A stretch of 61,862 bases of DNA from a virus. Under the pieces are notes generated by a model that had not been told where the DNA came from, did no database searches, and was given only the letters and a program-made list of their open reading frames with translations. Position numbers and translations under genes: made by a program. Below, piece by piece: positions 6,461-14,320 of this stretch. How positions within the stretch are numbered: the stretch's first letter is position 1; each line of letters starts with the position of its first letter. Where the stretch lies: positions 1 to 61,862 of the IMG/VR virus record IMGVR_UViG_3300033141_002737, one strand, 5' to 3'.

Positions 6461-6608
6461 ATTAATTACAAAGAATTATGAAGATAAGTTAAATAATAAG
6501 ACATACGATATTGTAAATGTGAAATGTAGTAAATGCTCAAAAATTTGGATAACAATAACACCTATCGAAGAACCTTATATTTGTTTAGATCATTATATAC
6601 AGGAATAA
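6453..6608 (+). CDS. Small zinc-ribbon-like protein, 51 aa
   Basis: The sequence has CSKCSKIW at about residues 25-32 and a later CLDH, giving a C-x2-C...C-x2-H pattern like that of small phage zinc-binding proteins. The start overlaps the previous gene by 8 bases without its own strong ribosome binding site, so it probably depends on coupling. Confidence 0.55.
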   Translation: MSELITKNYEDKLNNKTYDIVNVKCSKCSKIWITITPIEEPYICLDHYIQE

Positions 6609-6615
6609 TAAAGAT

Positions 6616-6969
6616 ATGAAATTTGCAATAATACAGAAAACAAAGATTGATGGTAAAAACCATTTGCCCTCTAAAGGGATGTCTATACATAATATGAAAA
6701 ATTGTCCTGGAACACTTAAACATTTAAGTATAAGGGAGAGTGTAGGCCTATTGAATAAAAAGAAATATATAGAGAACAAAAAAGGATTTTCTCCAAGAAC
6801 TAGTATTGACGGCTCTAAAATTATTGTTCATTCTGAATTTGTTAATCCTCTTGGTTTAACAGTTATTGCTGAATATGAACAAGATGATCCTATATTTCAT
6901 AATATTTTAGAAAGTTCTGAATGGAAAATTCAAGAAGAGATAGAAATAGATAAAAAGTTTAAATTATGA
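6616..6969 (+). CDS. Hypothetical protein, 117 aa
   Basis: A basic N-terminal half and an acidic C-terminal end (EWKIQEEIEIDKKFKL). No signal peptide, membrane span or catalytic motif is visible. It overlaps the next gene by four bases (ATGA) and lies in a cluster of unknown head-proximal genes. Confidence 0.65.
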   Translation: MKFAIIQKTKIDGKNHLPSKGMSIHNMKNCPGTLKHLSIRESVGLLNKKKYIENKKGFSPRTSIDGSKIIVHSEFVNPLGLTVIAEYEQDDPIFHNILESSEWKIQEEIEIDKKFKL

Positions 6970-7385
6970 GTAATCTATACACAGATACAATAACAAAAAA
7001 GTTTTTTAAAGAAGTAATGGAATTCATGAATTTTTATGATTCTGCTACAACAAGACTACAAACAACAAGTAGAGATCATTATAAATATTATTCTAAAGAA
7101 TTCGTAGAGGAACAAACAGCAACTGAAATAATTACTCCAACCACTGGAAAGCGAATTTTTATAAAAGCAATGAATTGCAGTACGGATTCATCTACAGGAG
7201 AAGCATGGCTACATTATGAAGGTTTACCTGAGGATGAGCCTCTCCAAAAGGGACATTTTTCTAAATATTCAAGTTTATGTAATCCAATGCTGGCAATTAA
7301 ATTACCCGTGGATGAACCCTTACTATTAACGACTACGACTAATACAGATAAATTCTTTATTAGCTTAAATTATATAGAGGTTTAA
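6966..7385 (+). CDS. Hypothetical protein, 139 aa
   Basis: Predicted to be rich in beta strands, with many Thr (TEIITPTTGKRIFIK; LLLTTTTNTDKFFIS). This composition is common in virion surface or neck proteins. It is translationally coupled to the previous gene. No family was recognised. Confidence 0.6.
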   Translation: MSNLYTDTITKKFFKEVMEFMNFYDSATTRLQTTSRDHYKYYSKEFVEEQTATEIITPTTGKRIFIKAMNCSTDSSTGEAWLHYEGLPEDEPLQKGHFSKYSSLCNPMLAIKLPVDEPLLLTTTTNTDKFFISLNYIEV

Positions 7386-7406
7386 TATAATCCAAAGGGA
7401 TGACTT

Positions 7407-8624
7407 ATGAGTAAGAAAGATTTTTATAATTGGTGGGTTAAAAACGGAAGTAAAGGTAGAGATAAAGCTTATAAATTATTTAAAGAACAGAATTACCCAG
7501 TAAAGAATATTAATTATTGTGATGTAGAGAGCTATGTTAGGGAATTTAAAGGAATTCAGGAAGTATCTCCTAAGATATTACAAGAGAAGAAAGAGAAGCC
7601 CAAACCCAAAGAAAGAGCATTTACAGAACCAGAATTACAAATTACTCATCTTAAAAATCAAATAAAAATAAAAGAATCTGAAGTTAGAACATTACAAAAT
7701 ATAGCTGCATCTGATTTAGCTATAGTTAAATTATTTGAAAATGCTATAGATAAATTTAAACCAAATCCTATAATACTATCTCGAAGTAAAAATAAAATAG
7801 ATGATGAGGAAATAGTAAGTTTATTATCAGATATACATTATGGGGAAGTTGTATCATCAGAGGCTATGATGGATTTTAATAGTTATGATACCTCAATAGC
7901 GGAAAAAAGATTAAATATTTGGTATAATAACATAAAAATTATTTTAAATAAATTAAATAGTTGTAATGTTAAGAAGATCAATTTAATGATGTTAGGGGAT
8001 ATGGTTAATGGTAATATTCATGAAGAGCTTAAATCTGGAACGTGTGAAGTAGACCAAGTTATAAATTTAGCAGAAATTATAGCGCAAATAATAATGGATT
8101 TATCAAAAGATTTTGAATTAGTTGTTAGTGGGGTTATTGGTAATCATGGACGTATGACTAAAAAACCATCATTTAAAAAGAAATATAATAATTTTGATTA
8201 TCTTGTTTATAAATTTATTGAAACAAGATGTCAAAATCTAAACAATGTCGAGTTTCTTTTTCCAAAAGCTGGTATGTTATTACAAAAAATACAAAATCAT
8301 AATTTTTTATTAAGACATGGCGATTCAAAAATTCAATCTTATGCTGGAATACCTTTTTATGGTATACAAAGAGCATCAAATAAAATTACACAAACTATGG
8401 CTTATTTTAAGGATGTTTTTATAAATTATGAAGTGTTAGGGCATTTTCATACAACAAATACTCTTGAAAAAGCAGGAGGTTCAATTATTATGAATGGATG
8501 TATTAAGGGAGGGGATGAGTATGCACTAGAGGCAATGATGACAGGTTCAGAGGCTAAGCAAACTATATTTGGAGTGCATAAGGAATATGGTAAGACGTGG
8601 ACTTATGATGTACATTGCATGTAA
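7407..8624 (+). CDS. Calcineurin-like metallophosphoesterase, 405 aa
   Basis: The binuclear-metal phosphoesterase motifs appear in order in the C-terminal two thirds: SDIHYG (D-x-H), LGDMVNG (G-D), IGNHGR (G-N-H), LRHGDS and GHFHT (G-H-x-H). The first 110 residues are a charged, Lys/Glu-rich region with a coiled coil. The enzyme would hydrolyse phosphodiester or phosphomonoester bonds, and the substrate is unknown. It sits among head genes rather than replication genes, which may indicate a virion-associated or packaging-linked nuclease. GGGATGAC precedes the ATG. Confidence 0.85.
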   Translation: MSKKDFYNWWVKNGSKGRDKAYKLFKEQNYPVKNINYCDVESYVREFKGIQEVSPKILQEKKEKPKPKERAFTEPELQITHLKNQIKIKESEVRTLQNIAASDLAIVKLFENAIDKFKPNPIILSRSKNKIDDEEIVSLLSDIHYGEVVSSEAMMDFNSYDTSIAEKRLNIWYNNIKIILNKLNSCNVKKINLMMLGDMVNGNIHEELKSGTCEVDQVINLAEIIAQIIMDLSKDFELVVSGVIGNHGRMTKKPSFKKKYNNFDYLVYKFIETRCQNLNNVEFLFPKAGMLLQKIQNHNFLLRHGDSKIQSYAGIPFYGIQRASNKITQTMAYFKDVFINYEVLGHFHTTNTLEKAGGSIIMNGCIKGGDEYALEAMMTGSEAKQTIFGVHKEYGKTWTYDVHCM

Positions 8625-8677
8625 TCCGTACTATTATATAAAATAAAGAAAATAATCATTATTAAAGGAGGGTAGGA

Positions 8678-8914
8678 ATGCCTATAATCGAACAAGTTCC
8701 AGAATTAGAAGTAACCCAAAGAGATTTAGAAATTTTAACTCTAGTTAAAGCAGGATACTCTAATATAGAGATGACTAAGATATTATTCATATCAGAAAGC
8801 ACTATTAAAACTCATCTAAGTCGTTTATATCTAGACTTTAATGTACATAGTAGATATGAATTAATTATATACCTTTGGAAATATGGAATTCCAAATATAA
8901 GAAGGAAAGGATAA
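8678..8914 (+). CDS. LuxR/GerE-type helix-turn-helix regulator, 78 aa
   Basis: Residues 12-65 form a complete GerE-like tetrahelical HTH: LTLVKAGYSNIEMTKIL, then ISESTIKTHLSRLY, with the conserved T-I-K-T-H-L-S. There is no receiver or autoinducer domain, as in stand-alone GerE-like regulators. AAAGGAGGG provides a very strong ribosome binding site. It is a candidate regulator of the tandem-operator promoters, because NarL/LuxR-type domains can bind adjacent repeated half-sites. That link is inference only. Confidence 0.8.
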   Translation: MPIIEQVPELEVTQRDLEILTLVKAGYSNIEMTKILFISESTIKTHLSRLYLDFNVHSRYELIIYLWKYGIPNIRRKG

Positions 8915-8918
8915 ATAA

Positions 8919-9098
8919 ATGTGCATATATTATGAGACTTTTTATGATATTATAGTTATTCCTTCAGCTACTATGGATAATAGTCCAATGTACACCCTAA
9001 AAGAATATAAAACTATATTAAGACAAAAGGAAGAGAAACTTTTCCAAAAATTATGTGATCAAAATCAATTATATAGAGAGTTTACAAGGAACCATTAA
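8919..9098 (+). CDS. Hypothetical protein, 59 aa
   Basis: The hydrophobic and aromatic N-terminus (CIYYETFYDIIVI) could be a beta hairpin or weak membrane segment. The C-terminus is a charged helix (LRQKEEKLFQKLCDQ). AAGGAAAGG precedes the start. No family was recognised. Confidence 0.55.
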   Translation: MCIYYETFYDIIVIPSATMDNSPMYTLKEYKTILRQKEEKLFQKLCDQNQLYREFTRNH

Positions 9099-9115
9099 AA
9101 TGAGAGGAAAAATTT

Positions 9116-9334
9116 ATGAACAAGGTATTTGAAATTATTATTAACACAATTCAGACAGTAGAAAAAGAAATCGGTTCAGGGCAAGGAGAAACAAAAAAGG
9201 AAAAAGCTGTTAATATAATTAATAACTTGATTGATATTCCCATTATTCCTGAATTTCTTGAAGAAAAGGTTTTTAGTCTAATTATTGATTTAGTTGTATT
9301 CATTTTTAATAAATATGAAATCTTCAAAAAATAA
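9116..9334 (+). CDS. Holin-like or conserved small phage protein, 72 aa
   Basis: The pattern of an N-terminal amphipathic helix, a 'G-x-G-x-x-K-K-E-K-A' linker and a hydrophobic C-terminal helix (SLIIDLVVFIFNKY) resembles small phage proteins annotated as LL-H-type holins, with 'D-I-P-x-I-P-E' in the middle. It is followed by two tiny membrane proteins, which makes this the best candidate lysis cluster. The assignment is tentative. Confidence 0.5.
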   Translation: MNKVFEIIINTIQTVEKEIGSGQGETKKEKAVNIINNLIDIPIIPEFLEEKVFSLIIDLVVFIFNKYEIFKK

Positions 9335-9383
9335 AATTAGCTTATAATCCAATAAGAAAGCATTTTATAAGGAGTCATTAAAT

Positions 9384-9470
9384 ATGGATCCATATTTTGT
9401 AAGTGGATTAATTATTATAAATTTAATTATGTATTATGGGTACAAAAAATTTAATTTAAAGGATTATTAA
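9384..9470 (+). CDS. Tiny membrane protein, 28 aa
   Basis: One hydrophobic helix (SGLIIINLIMYYGY) with a basic tail. ATAAGGAGT lies at good spacing before the ATG. It is the middle member of three consecutive small hydrophobic proteins upstream of the portal gene. Confidence 0.5.
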   Translation: MDPYFVSGLIIINLIMYYGYKKFNLKDY

Positions 9471-9472
9471 AA

Positions 9473-9574
9473 ATGACAGATATTTATATAATAAAACTAG
9501 CTTTTTTATGTATTGCTCTAATAGCTATATTATATTATGTATATAAAGAGTATAAAGAATTTAAGAAATTATAG
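9473..9574 (+). CDS. Tiny membrane protein, 33 aa
   Basis: A single predicted transmembrane helix (LAFLCIALIAILYYV) followed by a Lys/Glu-rich tail (YKEYKEFKKL). AAAGGATTA serves as ribosome binding site. The architecture (short, one span, charged tail) is compatible with a lysis accessory protein, but this is not shown. Confidence 0.5.
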   Translation: MTDIYIIKLAFLCIALIAILYYVYKEYKEFKKL

Positions 9575-9583
9575 AGGATTATA

Positions 9584-11143
9584 ATGTTTAATTTTTTAAA
9601 CAGAAAATCGAATAAGAAATCTAAGGATTTACATAGAAATAATAATAATATATATATTAGTAATGAAATTGCTACAAGAGATAGAGTAGACTTTACCAGT
9701 TTGTTAGGTTATCTTCCAGATCCAGATGAAATATTGCTTAATACTGGAAATACTTTTGATGTATATAGGAAATTAATGGTAGATTCTCAAATTAGAGCTT
9801 GTTCTAATAGTAGAAAGGCTGGTACCAAATCTTTGCTTTGGGATATAGATAAAGGGAAGGAAAATAAATCTAAATATACAAAAATTATAAAAGATTTCTA
9901 TGAACGTGATTTGGATATAGATAGTATGAATGATGCTATACTTAATGCTCCATTATTCGGGTTTCAACCTATTGAAATTATATGGGGTAGAATTGGAGAA
10001 TATATCTTACCTATAGAATTAAAACCAAAGAATCCAGAATGGTTCATGTTTGGCCCTAAAGGAGAATTAAAATTATTAACTCCAGGTAATTTCCTAACTG
10101 GAGAGGATTTACCTCAAAGGAAATTCTTAACGCCTACTTATAACGATATTAATAATAATTATTATAATCCTTATGGAGATAGATTACTTTCTAGTTGTTT
10201 CTGGCCAGCTACATTTAAGAAATCTGGATATAAATGGTGGGTAACATTCACAGAAAAATACGGAATGCCTTATATAATAGGAAAATTACCTGCAGGACAA
10301 GATCAAGAACGTCAAGGAATGTTAGATAATCTAAAAGCTATGGCAATGGATGCGGTAGCAGTTATCTCAGACGACGCTAGTGTAGAAGTCACAGGAATAA
10401 CAGGTTCATCTAATAATGCAGAATTATATAGAACCTTAATTGAATCTTGTGATGCTGCCATAGCTAAGACATTATTAGGACAGACATTAACAACAGAAGG
10501 ATCTGATAAAGGTGTAGGTTCACAAGCTTTAGGAAGAGTTCATTCTGGGATAAGGGATGATATTATACTATCAGATAAGAAATTAGTAGAGAACACACAT
10601 AATAAACTCATTCGTTGGATAGCTGAAATAAATTTCGGAATAGATACAGATCTTCCAAAATTTGAGATGTTTGAAGAAGAAGATGTTGATTTAGATTTAG
10701 CACAAAGAGATAAAATCCTTAAAGATACTGGAGTTAAATTCACAAAATCTTATATAATGAGAACATACGGATTTGAAGAGGATGATATTGAAGAGGTAGA
10801 AAGTGTTCCAGAATCTAAAGATGGGTTTAAACCTGAAGAACCTAATTCAGAGGATAAACTTAAAGAAGATAAAGAGAGTGAATTTGCAGAAAAGGGTGAA
10901 TATTATACAGATCAAATAATTAAGCAATTTTCAGATATTCAATTACAAAGTCAAATAAAAGAAGCCCTTAGTCCTGTGTTTAAGCTAATTAATTCCGCTA
11001 ATGAGTATAATGAAGTGTTAAAAGCATTAGATGGGCTTAATCCGACGATGTCTACTGTAGATATTGAAAAGCACTTAACTAAAGTATTATTTATAGCGGA
11101 ATTACTTGGAAGTAAGGATGCTAGAGATGAGGTAATTAAGTAA
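9584..11143 (+). CDS. Portal protein, DUF935 (Mu gp29-like)
   Basis: The 519-residue protein matches the Mu gp29 portal family: a DSQIRACSNSRKAG block at about residue 64, FGFQPIEIIW at about 124-133, a YGDRLLSSCFW segment, WWVTFTEKYGMP at about 216-227 and a LGQTLTT loop at about 306. The portal is the dodecameric ring at the head vertex through which TerL pumps DNA. The acidic C-terminal 120 residues are Glu/Lys/Asp-rich. The gpF-like gene, normally next to the portal, is displaced by the antisense island that follows. Confidence 0.9.
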   Translation: MFNFLNRKSNKKSKDLHRNNNNIYISNEIATRDRVDFTSLLGYLPDPDEILLNTGNTFDVYRKLMVDSQIRACSNSRKAGTKSLLWDIDKGKENKSKYTKIIKDFYERDLDIDSMNDAILNAPLFGFQPIEIIWGRIGEYILPIELKPKNPEWFMFGPKGELKLLTPGNFLTGEDLPQRKFLTPTYNDINNNYYNPYGDRLLSSCFWPATFKKSGYKWWVTFTEKYGMPYIIGKLPAGQDQERQGMLDNLKAMAMDAVAVISDDASVEVTGITGSSNNAELYRTLIESCDAAIAKTLLGQTLTTEGSDKGVGSQALGRVHSGIRDDIILSDKKLVENTHNKLIRWIAEINFGIDTDLPKFEMFEEEDVDLDLAQRDKILKDTGVKFTKSYIMRTYGFEEDDIEEVESVPESKDGFKPEEPNSEDKLKEDKESEFAEKGEYYTDQIIKQFSDIQLQSQIKEALSPVFKLINSANEYNEVLKALDGLNPTMSTVDIEKHLTKVLFIAELLGSKDARDEVIK

Positions 11144-11144
11144 T

Positions 11145-11342
11145 TTATATATTTATTTTTAATAATTTAATTTGATCTAATAACATCTTTACCTGACCGG
11201 CTTTATATAATAAAGCTTCTACATATACAGTAGACTTTCTATTACTATCTATAAATTCAGTTCGTGTTCTTTCATCGACTTGAATTAATTCTTGTTGTAC
11301 AGCTATTAAAAGTTCTTTACAGGCTTCTCGAATTTTATCCAT
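11145..11342 (-). CDS. Hypothetical helical protein, 65 aa
   Basis: Last gene of antisense island 2. Mostly helical, with IREACKELLIAVQQELI and a Lys/Leu-rich end. Its stop abuts the portal stop on the other strand with one base between. AAAGGAGT precedes the ATG. No family was recognised. Confidence 0.6.
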   Translation of the reverse strand: MDKIREACKELLIAVQQELIQVDERTRTEFIDSNRKSTVYVEALLYKAGQVKMLLDQIKLLKINI

Positions 11343-11355
11343 TTTAAATACTCCT

Positions 11356-11547
11356 TTAATTTAATTCTTGAGAATCAAATTCATATTCTTTGCCCTCTAC
11401 AGGGATAGTACCTGCTTGTACATTTTTTAGAGCTATAGTTTGAGCCAATTGCTTATTGTATCCAGCTACTGTAATTATTTGTTCCTTATAGTAAATATCG
11501 GCTATTACTTTTATTTTGTATTTTTGAGGTTTAGCTAATTTATTCAT
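11356..11547 (-). CDS. Hypothetical beta-rich protein, 63 aa
   Basis: Beta-strand pattern (YKIKVIADIYYKEQIITV) followed by a helix (KQLAQTIALKNVQ) and a further strand. It could be a small ferredoxin-like alpha/beta fold. AAGGAGTAA lies before the ATG. No homologue was recognised. Confidence 0.6.
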   Translation of the reverse strand: MNKLAKPQKYKIKVIADIYYKEQIITVAGYNKQLAQTIALKNVQAGTIPVEGKEYEFDSQELN

Positions 11548-11560
11548 TTAAAATTACTCC

Positions 11561-11704
11561 TTAAAGTATTGAACATAGAACTACTATACAACCTATGAAT
11601 ATTGTATATACTAAAATTAAAAACATTATAAAACCCATATTGCATGCAGCATCTTTTAAATCATCAAAAAATTCTATAAGTTTAATGTTTAAGGGTTTAT
11701 TCAT
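11561..11704 (-). CDS. Small membrane protein, 47 aa
   Basis: The N-terminal half is amphipathic (IKLIEFFDDLKDAA). The C-terminal half is one transmembrane helix (FIMFLILVYTIFIGCIVV) ending at the C-terminus, so it looks tail-anchored. AAAGGAGT precedes the start. Function unknown. Confidence 0.6.
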   Translation of the reverse strand: MNKPLNIKLIEFFDDLKDAACNMGFIMFLILVYTIFIGCIVVLCSIL

Positions 11705-11716
11705 ATATTACTCCTT

Positions 11717-11908
11717 TCAATTATTTAATCCAATAATTTTTTCATAATATTTACAAATTTGTTTTCTTTGGGTTACTTTCTTTCCTGTTAATTTACATTC
11801 AGATTTATTATAAGGTTGAGTGTATACAAGAAAAAAATATGGATCATAATATTTACAATCTTTGCATATAGGTTCTTTATTAGTTATCCTATCATTTATT
11901 TTCATAAA
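11717..11908 (-). CDS. Cysteine-rich small protein, 63 aa
   Basis: ICKDCKYYDP, then SECKLTG and QICKYYEK give four cysteines in the C-x2-C...C...C layout seen in many small phage proteins, probably a zinc site. I chose the ATG at 11908 because AAGGAATGG stands before it. A longer frame from 11956 lacks a ribosome binding site and lies mostly inside the upstream gene. A second ATG two codons on is possible. Confidence 0.55.
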   Translation of the reverse strand, partial: FMKINDRITNKEPICKDCKYYDPYFFLVYTQPYNKSECKLTGKKVTQRKQICKYYEKIIGLNN

Positions 11909-12020
11909 CATTCCATTCCTTCCAATATGGACATTCAGTATTATTACATAGTTCACAATTCCAAGTAGCTGAATGATATTTAGATTCGGCTTCTATAGGT
12001 TTAGGGATACAATCATTCAT
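11892..12020 (-). CDS. Cysteine-containing small protein, 42 aa
   Basis: CELCNNTECPYWKEW gives C-x2-C-x4-C, and there is one earlier Cys, so this is a possible minimal zinc knuckle. Its 3' end overlaps the next gene's start region by 17 bases, and it also overlaps the upstream gene 12013-12507 by 8 bases. The dense overlap supports a translated operon. Confidence 0.5.
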   Translation of the reverse strand: MNDCIPKPIEAESKYHSATWNCELCNNTECPYWKEWNVYENK

Positions 12021-12507
12021 TATTCAACCACCTTATATTTCGTATTCGCTGCTCATTATCTATATAAGATTCTCGATTAGGTATTTTAATTCCTTCATTT
12101 AATTTACGTATTACAATTATAGATAACTTACACTTATCCTTTAAGGCACTAAATTCGTTATTATAACAACCTTCACATTTATAATTTCTTTGATAACAAT
12201 GTAATTCAGATTCCAAAAGATAATCCCGCTTAAATGAGGTGATATTTCCAAATCTTGAATCCAGTCTAGTATTCCAATCCTTTACAAATTCATCTGGATT
12301 ATTAATTACTATACAAGTTCTTATATAATACTTTTGGCGTAATTTATCATAACAGGGTAATTTAATTAAGCTCTTATATTTAGCGTATAAAGCTTTATTT
12401 AATATGGTGCGCATATAACTAGGAGCATTTCGAATTAAAGTTTTGAAATACATTTTTTCAAAATATCCTTGAGATATAAAATCATTTACAGTTAAATTTT
12501 CAATCAT
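12013..12507 (-). CDS. Hypothetical protein with Cys cluster, 164 aa
   Basis: The largest protein of the antisense islands. It is basic, with a C-terminal cluster CYQRNYKCEGCYNNEF and a later Cys (KDKCKLS), suggesting a structural zinc. The N-terminal half is helical. No catalytic motif was recognised. TAAAAGGAT lies before the ATG. Confidence 0.65.
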   Translation of the reverse strand: MIENLTVNDFISQGYFEKMYFKTLIRNAPSYMRTILNKALYAKYKSLIKLPCYDKLRQKYYIRTCIVINNPDEFVKDWNTRLDSRFGNITSFKRDYLLESELHCYQRNYKCEGCYNNEFSALKDKCKLSIIVIRKLNEGIKIPNRESYIDNEQRIRNIRWLNNE

Positions 12508-12524
12508 AATTAAAATTAATCCTT

Positions 12525-12779
12525 TTATAGTACAAGAGAAGAATAATCAAAATCCTTATGTAAAATATTATTTATTAATATGCGTTCTAATGAATGGGAT
12601 GATCTATCTAAAGAGAACATAGGTAAGTGTCTAATATAGTCCATATTAAAATCATTATTTCTAAGAATCATTAATGCTTGTCGTCTTTTACAATTTAAGT
12701 AAGAATTTGATTTTAATTTCTTACAATTTGAATTACAATAAGTATTGCAAAAATGTTTACCTTCTATATCAATACTCAT
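12525..12779 (-). CDS. Cysteine-rich basic protein, 84 aa
   Basis: CNTYCNSNCKKLKS and a following LNCKRRQAL place four Cys within about 20 residues near the N-terminus, a likely zinc-binding segment. A helical basic C-terminal part follows. AAGGAAAATT precedes the ATG. Function unknown. Confidence 0.6.
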   Translation of the reverse strand: MSIDIEGKHFCNTYCNSNCKKLKSNSYLNCKRRQALMILRNNDFNMDYIRHLPMFSLDRSSHSLERILINNILHKDFDYSSLVL

Positions 12780-12803
12780 AAATAGAATTTTCCTTTAATT
12801 TAT

Positions 12804-12950
12804 TTAATCTTGAGCGAAGTGTATATCATTCTCTAGCATAAGAATATAATTTTTTATTAATCCTTTTTGTATTTTATTATCTTCACTAAGAAGACTTAAT
12901 TTTTGCTCTTCAATCATTGCTCTTAATGTTGATTTTTTTAATTTATACAT
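12804..12950 (-). CDS. Small helical protein, 48 aa
   Basis: First gene after the island 2 promoter. Charged and helical throughout (LRAMIEEQKLSLLSEDNK). GGAAACAT lies before the ATG. No family was recognised. Confidence 0.55.
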   Translation of the reverse strand: MYKLKKSTLRAMIEEQKLSLLSEDNKIQKGLIKNYILMLENDIHFAQD

Positions 12951-12982
12951 TTTTATGTTTCCTTTGTTTAACTTATATTTTA

Positions 12983-13034
12983 ATTATAAATTATAAAATT
13001 GTATTTTACAAGTGTTTTATTACGAGTTATTAAG
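12983..13034 (-). promoter_or_regulatory. Early-type promoter with tandem operator, head of island 2
   Basis: Minus strand: CTTAATAA (13034-13027), CT, then CGTAATAA (13024-13017), AACAC, -35 TTGTAA (13011-13006), 17 bp, -10 TATAAT (12988-12983). The right flank continues into TTTATAAAGGTA, which is the ribosome binding site of gpF at 13058, so one cassette serves both strands. Confidence 0.85.
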
Positions 13035-13057
13035 TTTAATTTATAAAGGTATAATAA

Positions 13058-13750
13058 ATGCCAAGTAAAGTAGAAATAGCAGCCTTATTTAAACTCCCTC
13101 CAGAGAAGATTATAGAATACCTAAAAGACAAGGATTATATAGTAACTCAAAATTGGCAAGAGTTATTAGAACGTTCAGAAAATAGAGCCTTCACTATTGC
13201 AGGAGTAATGAAAAAGGATATTCTTAAGGATGCTAAAGGAATTATAGATAAATCCATAGAAGAAGGTAAATCCTTTCATGCGTTTCAAAAAGAATTTAAA
13301 CCTAGAATGCAAGTTAAGGGTTGGGAAGTATCTACACATAGACTTAAAACTATATATAGAGTTAATACCGATATAGCTTATTCTACTGGAAGATACAGAG
13401 AACAAGAAGCCGTCAAAGAGTATGCGCCTTATTGGCAATATATAGCTGTAATGGATAGTAATACTAGACCCACTCATGCTGATTGGAATGGTTTAGTTTT
13501 TAAGGCCGATGATCCATTTTGGGATTATGCCTACCCTCCTAATGGATTTAATTGTAGATGTACGGTAAGAACATATACAGAAAGACGATTTGAAAGAGTA
13601 AATTTACCTATAGAGGATTCTAAAGGTAAAATTAAGACTGAAACTGTAGAGATAGCTGGAAAATCAATTAAAACTAAATCTTATAAAGGTAAGGTTATAG
13701 ATCCAGGATGGGACTATAATCCAGGAAAAGAATATTTAAAGGTTAAATAA
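13058..13750 (+). CDS. Mu gpF-like minor head (head morphogenesis) protein
   Basis: The family core is clear: YRVNTDIAYSTGRY at about residues 100-113, then MDSNTRPTHADWNG at about 135-148, and PPNGFNCRCTVR at about 164-175. The T-R-x-x-H and N-C-R-C signatures define the SPP1 gp7/Mu gpF minor head family, which helps load the portal and initiate assembly. At 230 residues it is a short version. It follows the portal functionally but is separated from it by antisense island 2. Confidence 0.88.
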   Translation: MPSKVEIAALFKLPPEKIIEYLKDKDYIVTQNWQELLERSENRAFTIAGVMKKDILKDAKGIIDKSIEEGKSFHAFQKEFKPRMQVKGWEVSTHRLKTIYRVNTDIAYSTGRYREQEAVKEYAPYWQYIAVMDSNTRPTHADWNGLVFKADDPFWDYAYPPNGFNCRCTVRTYTERRFERVNLPIEDSKGKIKTETVEIAGKSIKTKSYKGKVIDPGWDYNPGKEYLKVK

Positions 13751-13754
13751 AGTT

Positions 13755-14285
13755 ATGGTAGATAAATTTACTACATTAATAGAAGATGCTAAATTAAGAG
13801 CATATTTTAGTCAGATAAAACAAAAGGGGTTAAATCCTAAACCCTTAATGGAAAAATTAGGTACGATTGTTTTTCAAGCAGTGGAGGAAAATTTTAGTCA
13901 ACAAGGAAGACCAAAATGGGCATCCTTAACTTCTAAAACTTTAGAATCTAGAGCTGAAAAGGGTTACACAGGACCAATATTGCAAAGAACTGGAACTTTA
14001 AAACGATCTATTACAAAGAAAATAACGGATACATCCGCAATAGTAGGAACTACATTAGACTATGCGGCTATACATCATTTTGGAGGAAAGATTAATCATC
14101 CTGGTGGAACAAAATATGGATATTACAAAGGAGGAGGTTTTGGATGGAAAAAGAAAAGCAATCCAAAATATATTGGAATAACAAAACCACATAATATAGA
14201 TATGAAAGCAAGACCTTTTGTTCATGTAATGGCTGAGGATATAAATGAAATGGTAGAAGAAACAGGAAAATTTTTAATAGATTAA
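13755..14285 (+). CDS. Phage virion morphogenesis protein (Mu gpG-like)
   Basis: The length (176 aa) and features match Mu gpG/P2 gpS tail-completion proteins: EENFSQQGRPKWASL at about residues 40-54, LQRTGTLKRSI at about 76-86, and DYAAIHHFGGKI at about 97-108. A Gly-rich loop and a C-terminal RPFVHVMAEDINEM segment follow. These proteins act at head-tail joining. It is 4 bases after gpF. Confidence 0.85.
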   Translation: MVDKFTTLIEDAKLRAYFSQIKQKGLNPKPLMEKLGTIVFQAVEENFSQQGRPKWASLTSKTLESRAEKGYTGPILQRTGTLKRSITKKITDTSAIVGTTLDYAAIHHFGGKINHPGGTKYGYYKGGGFGWKKKSNPKYIGITKPHNIDMKARPFVHVMAEDINEMVEETGKFLID

Positions 14286-14320
14286 TAAATATAGTAAATA
14301 CGAAAAGGAGGAACTAATTA

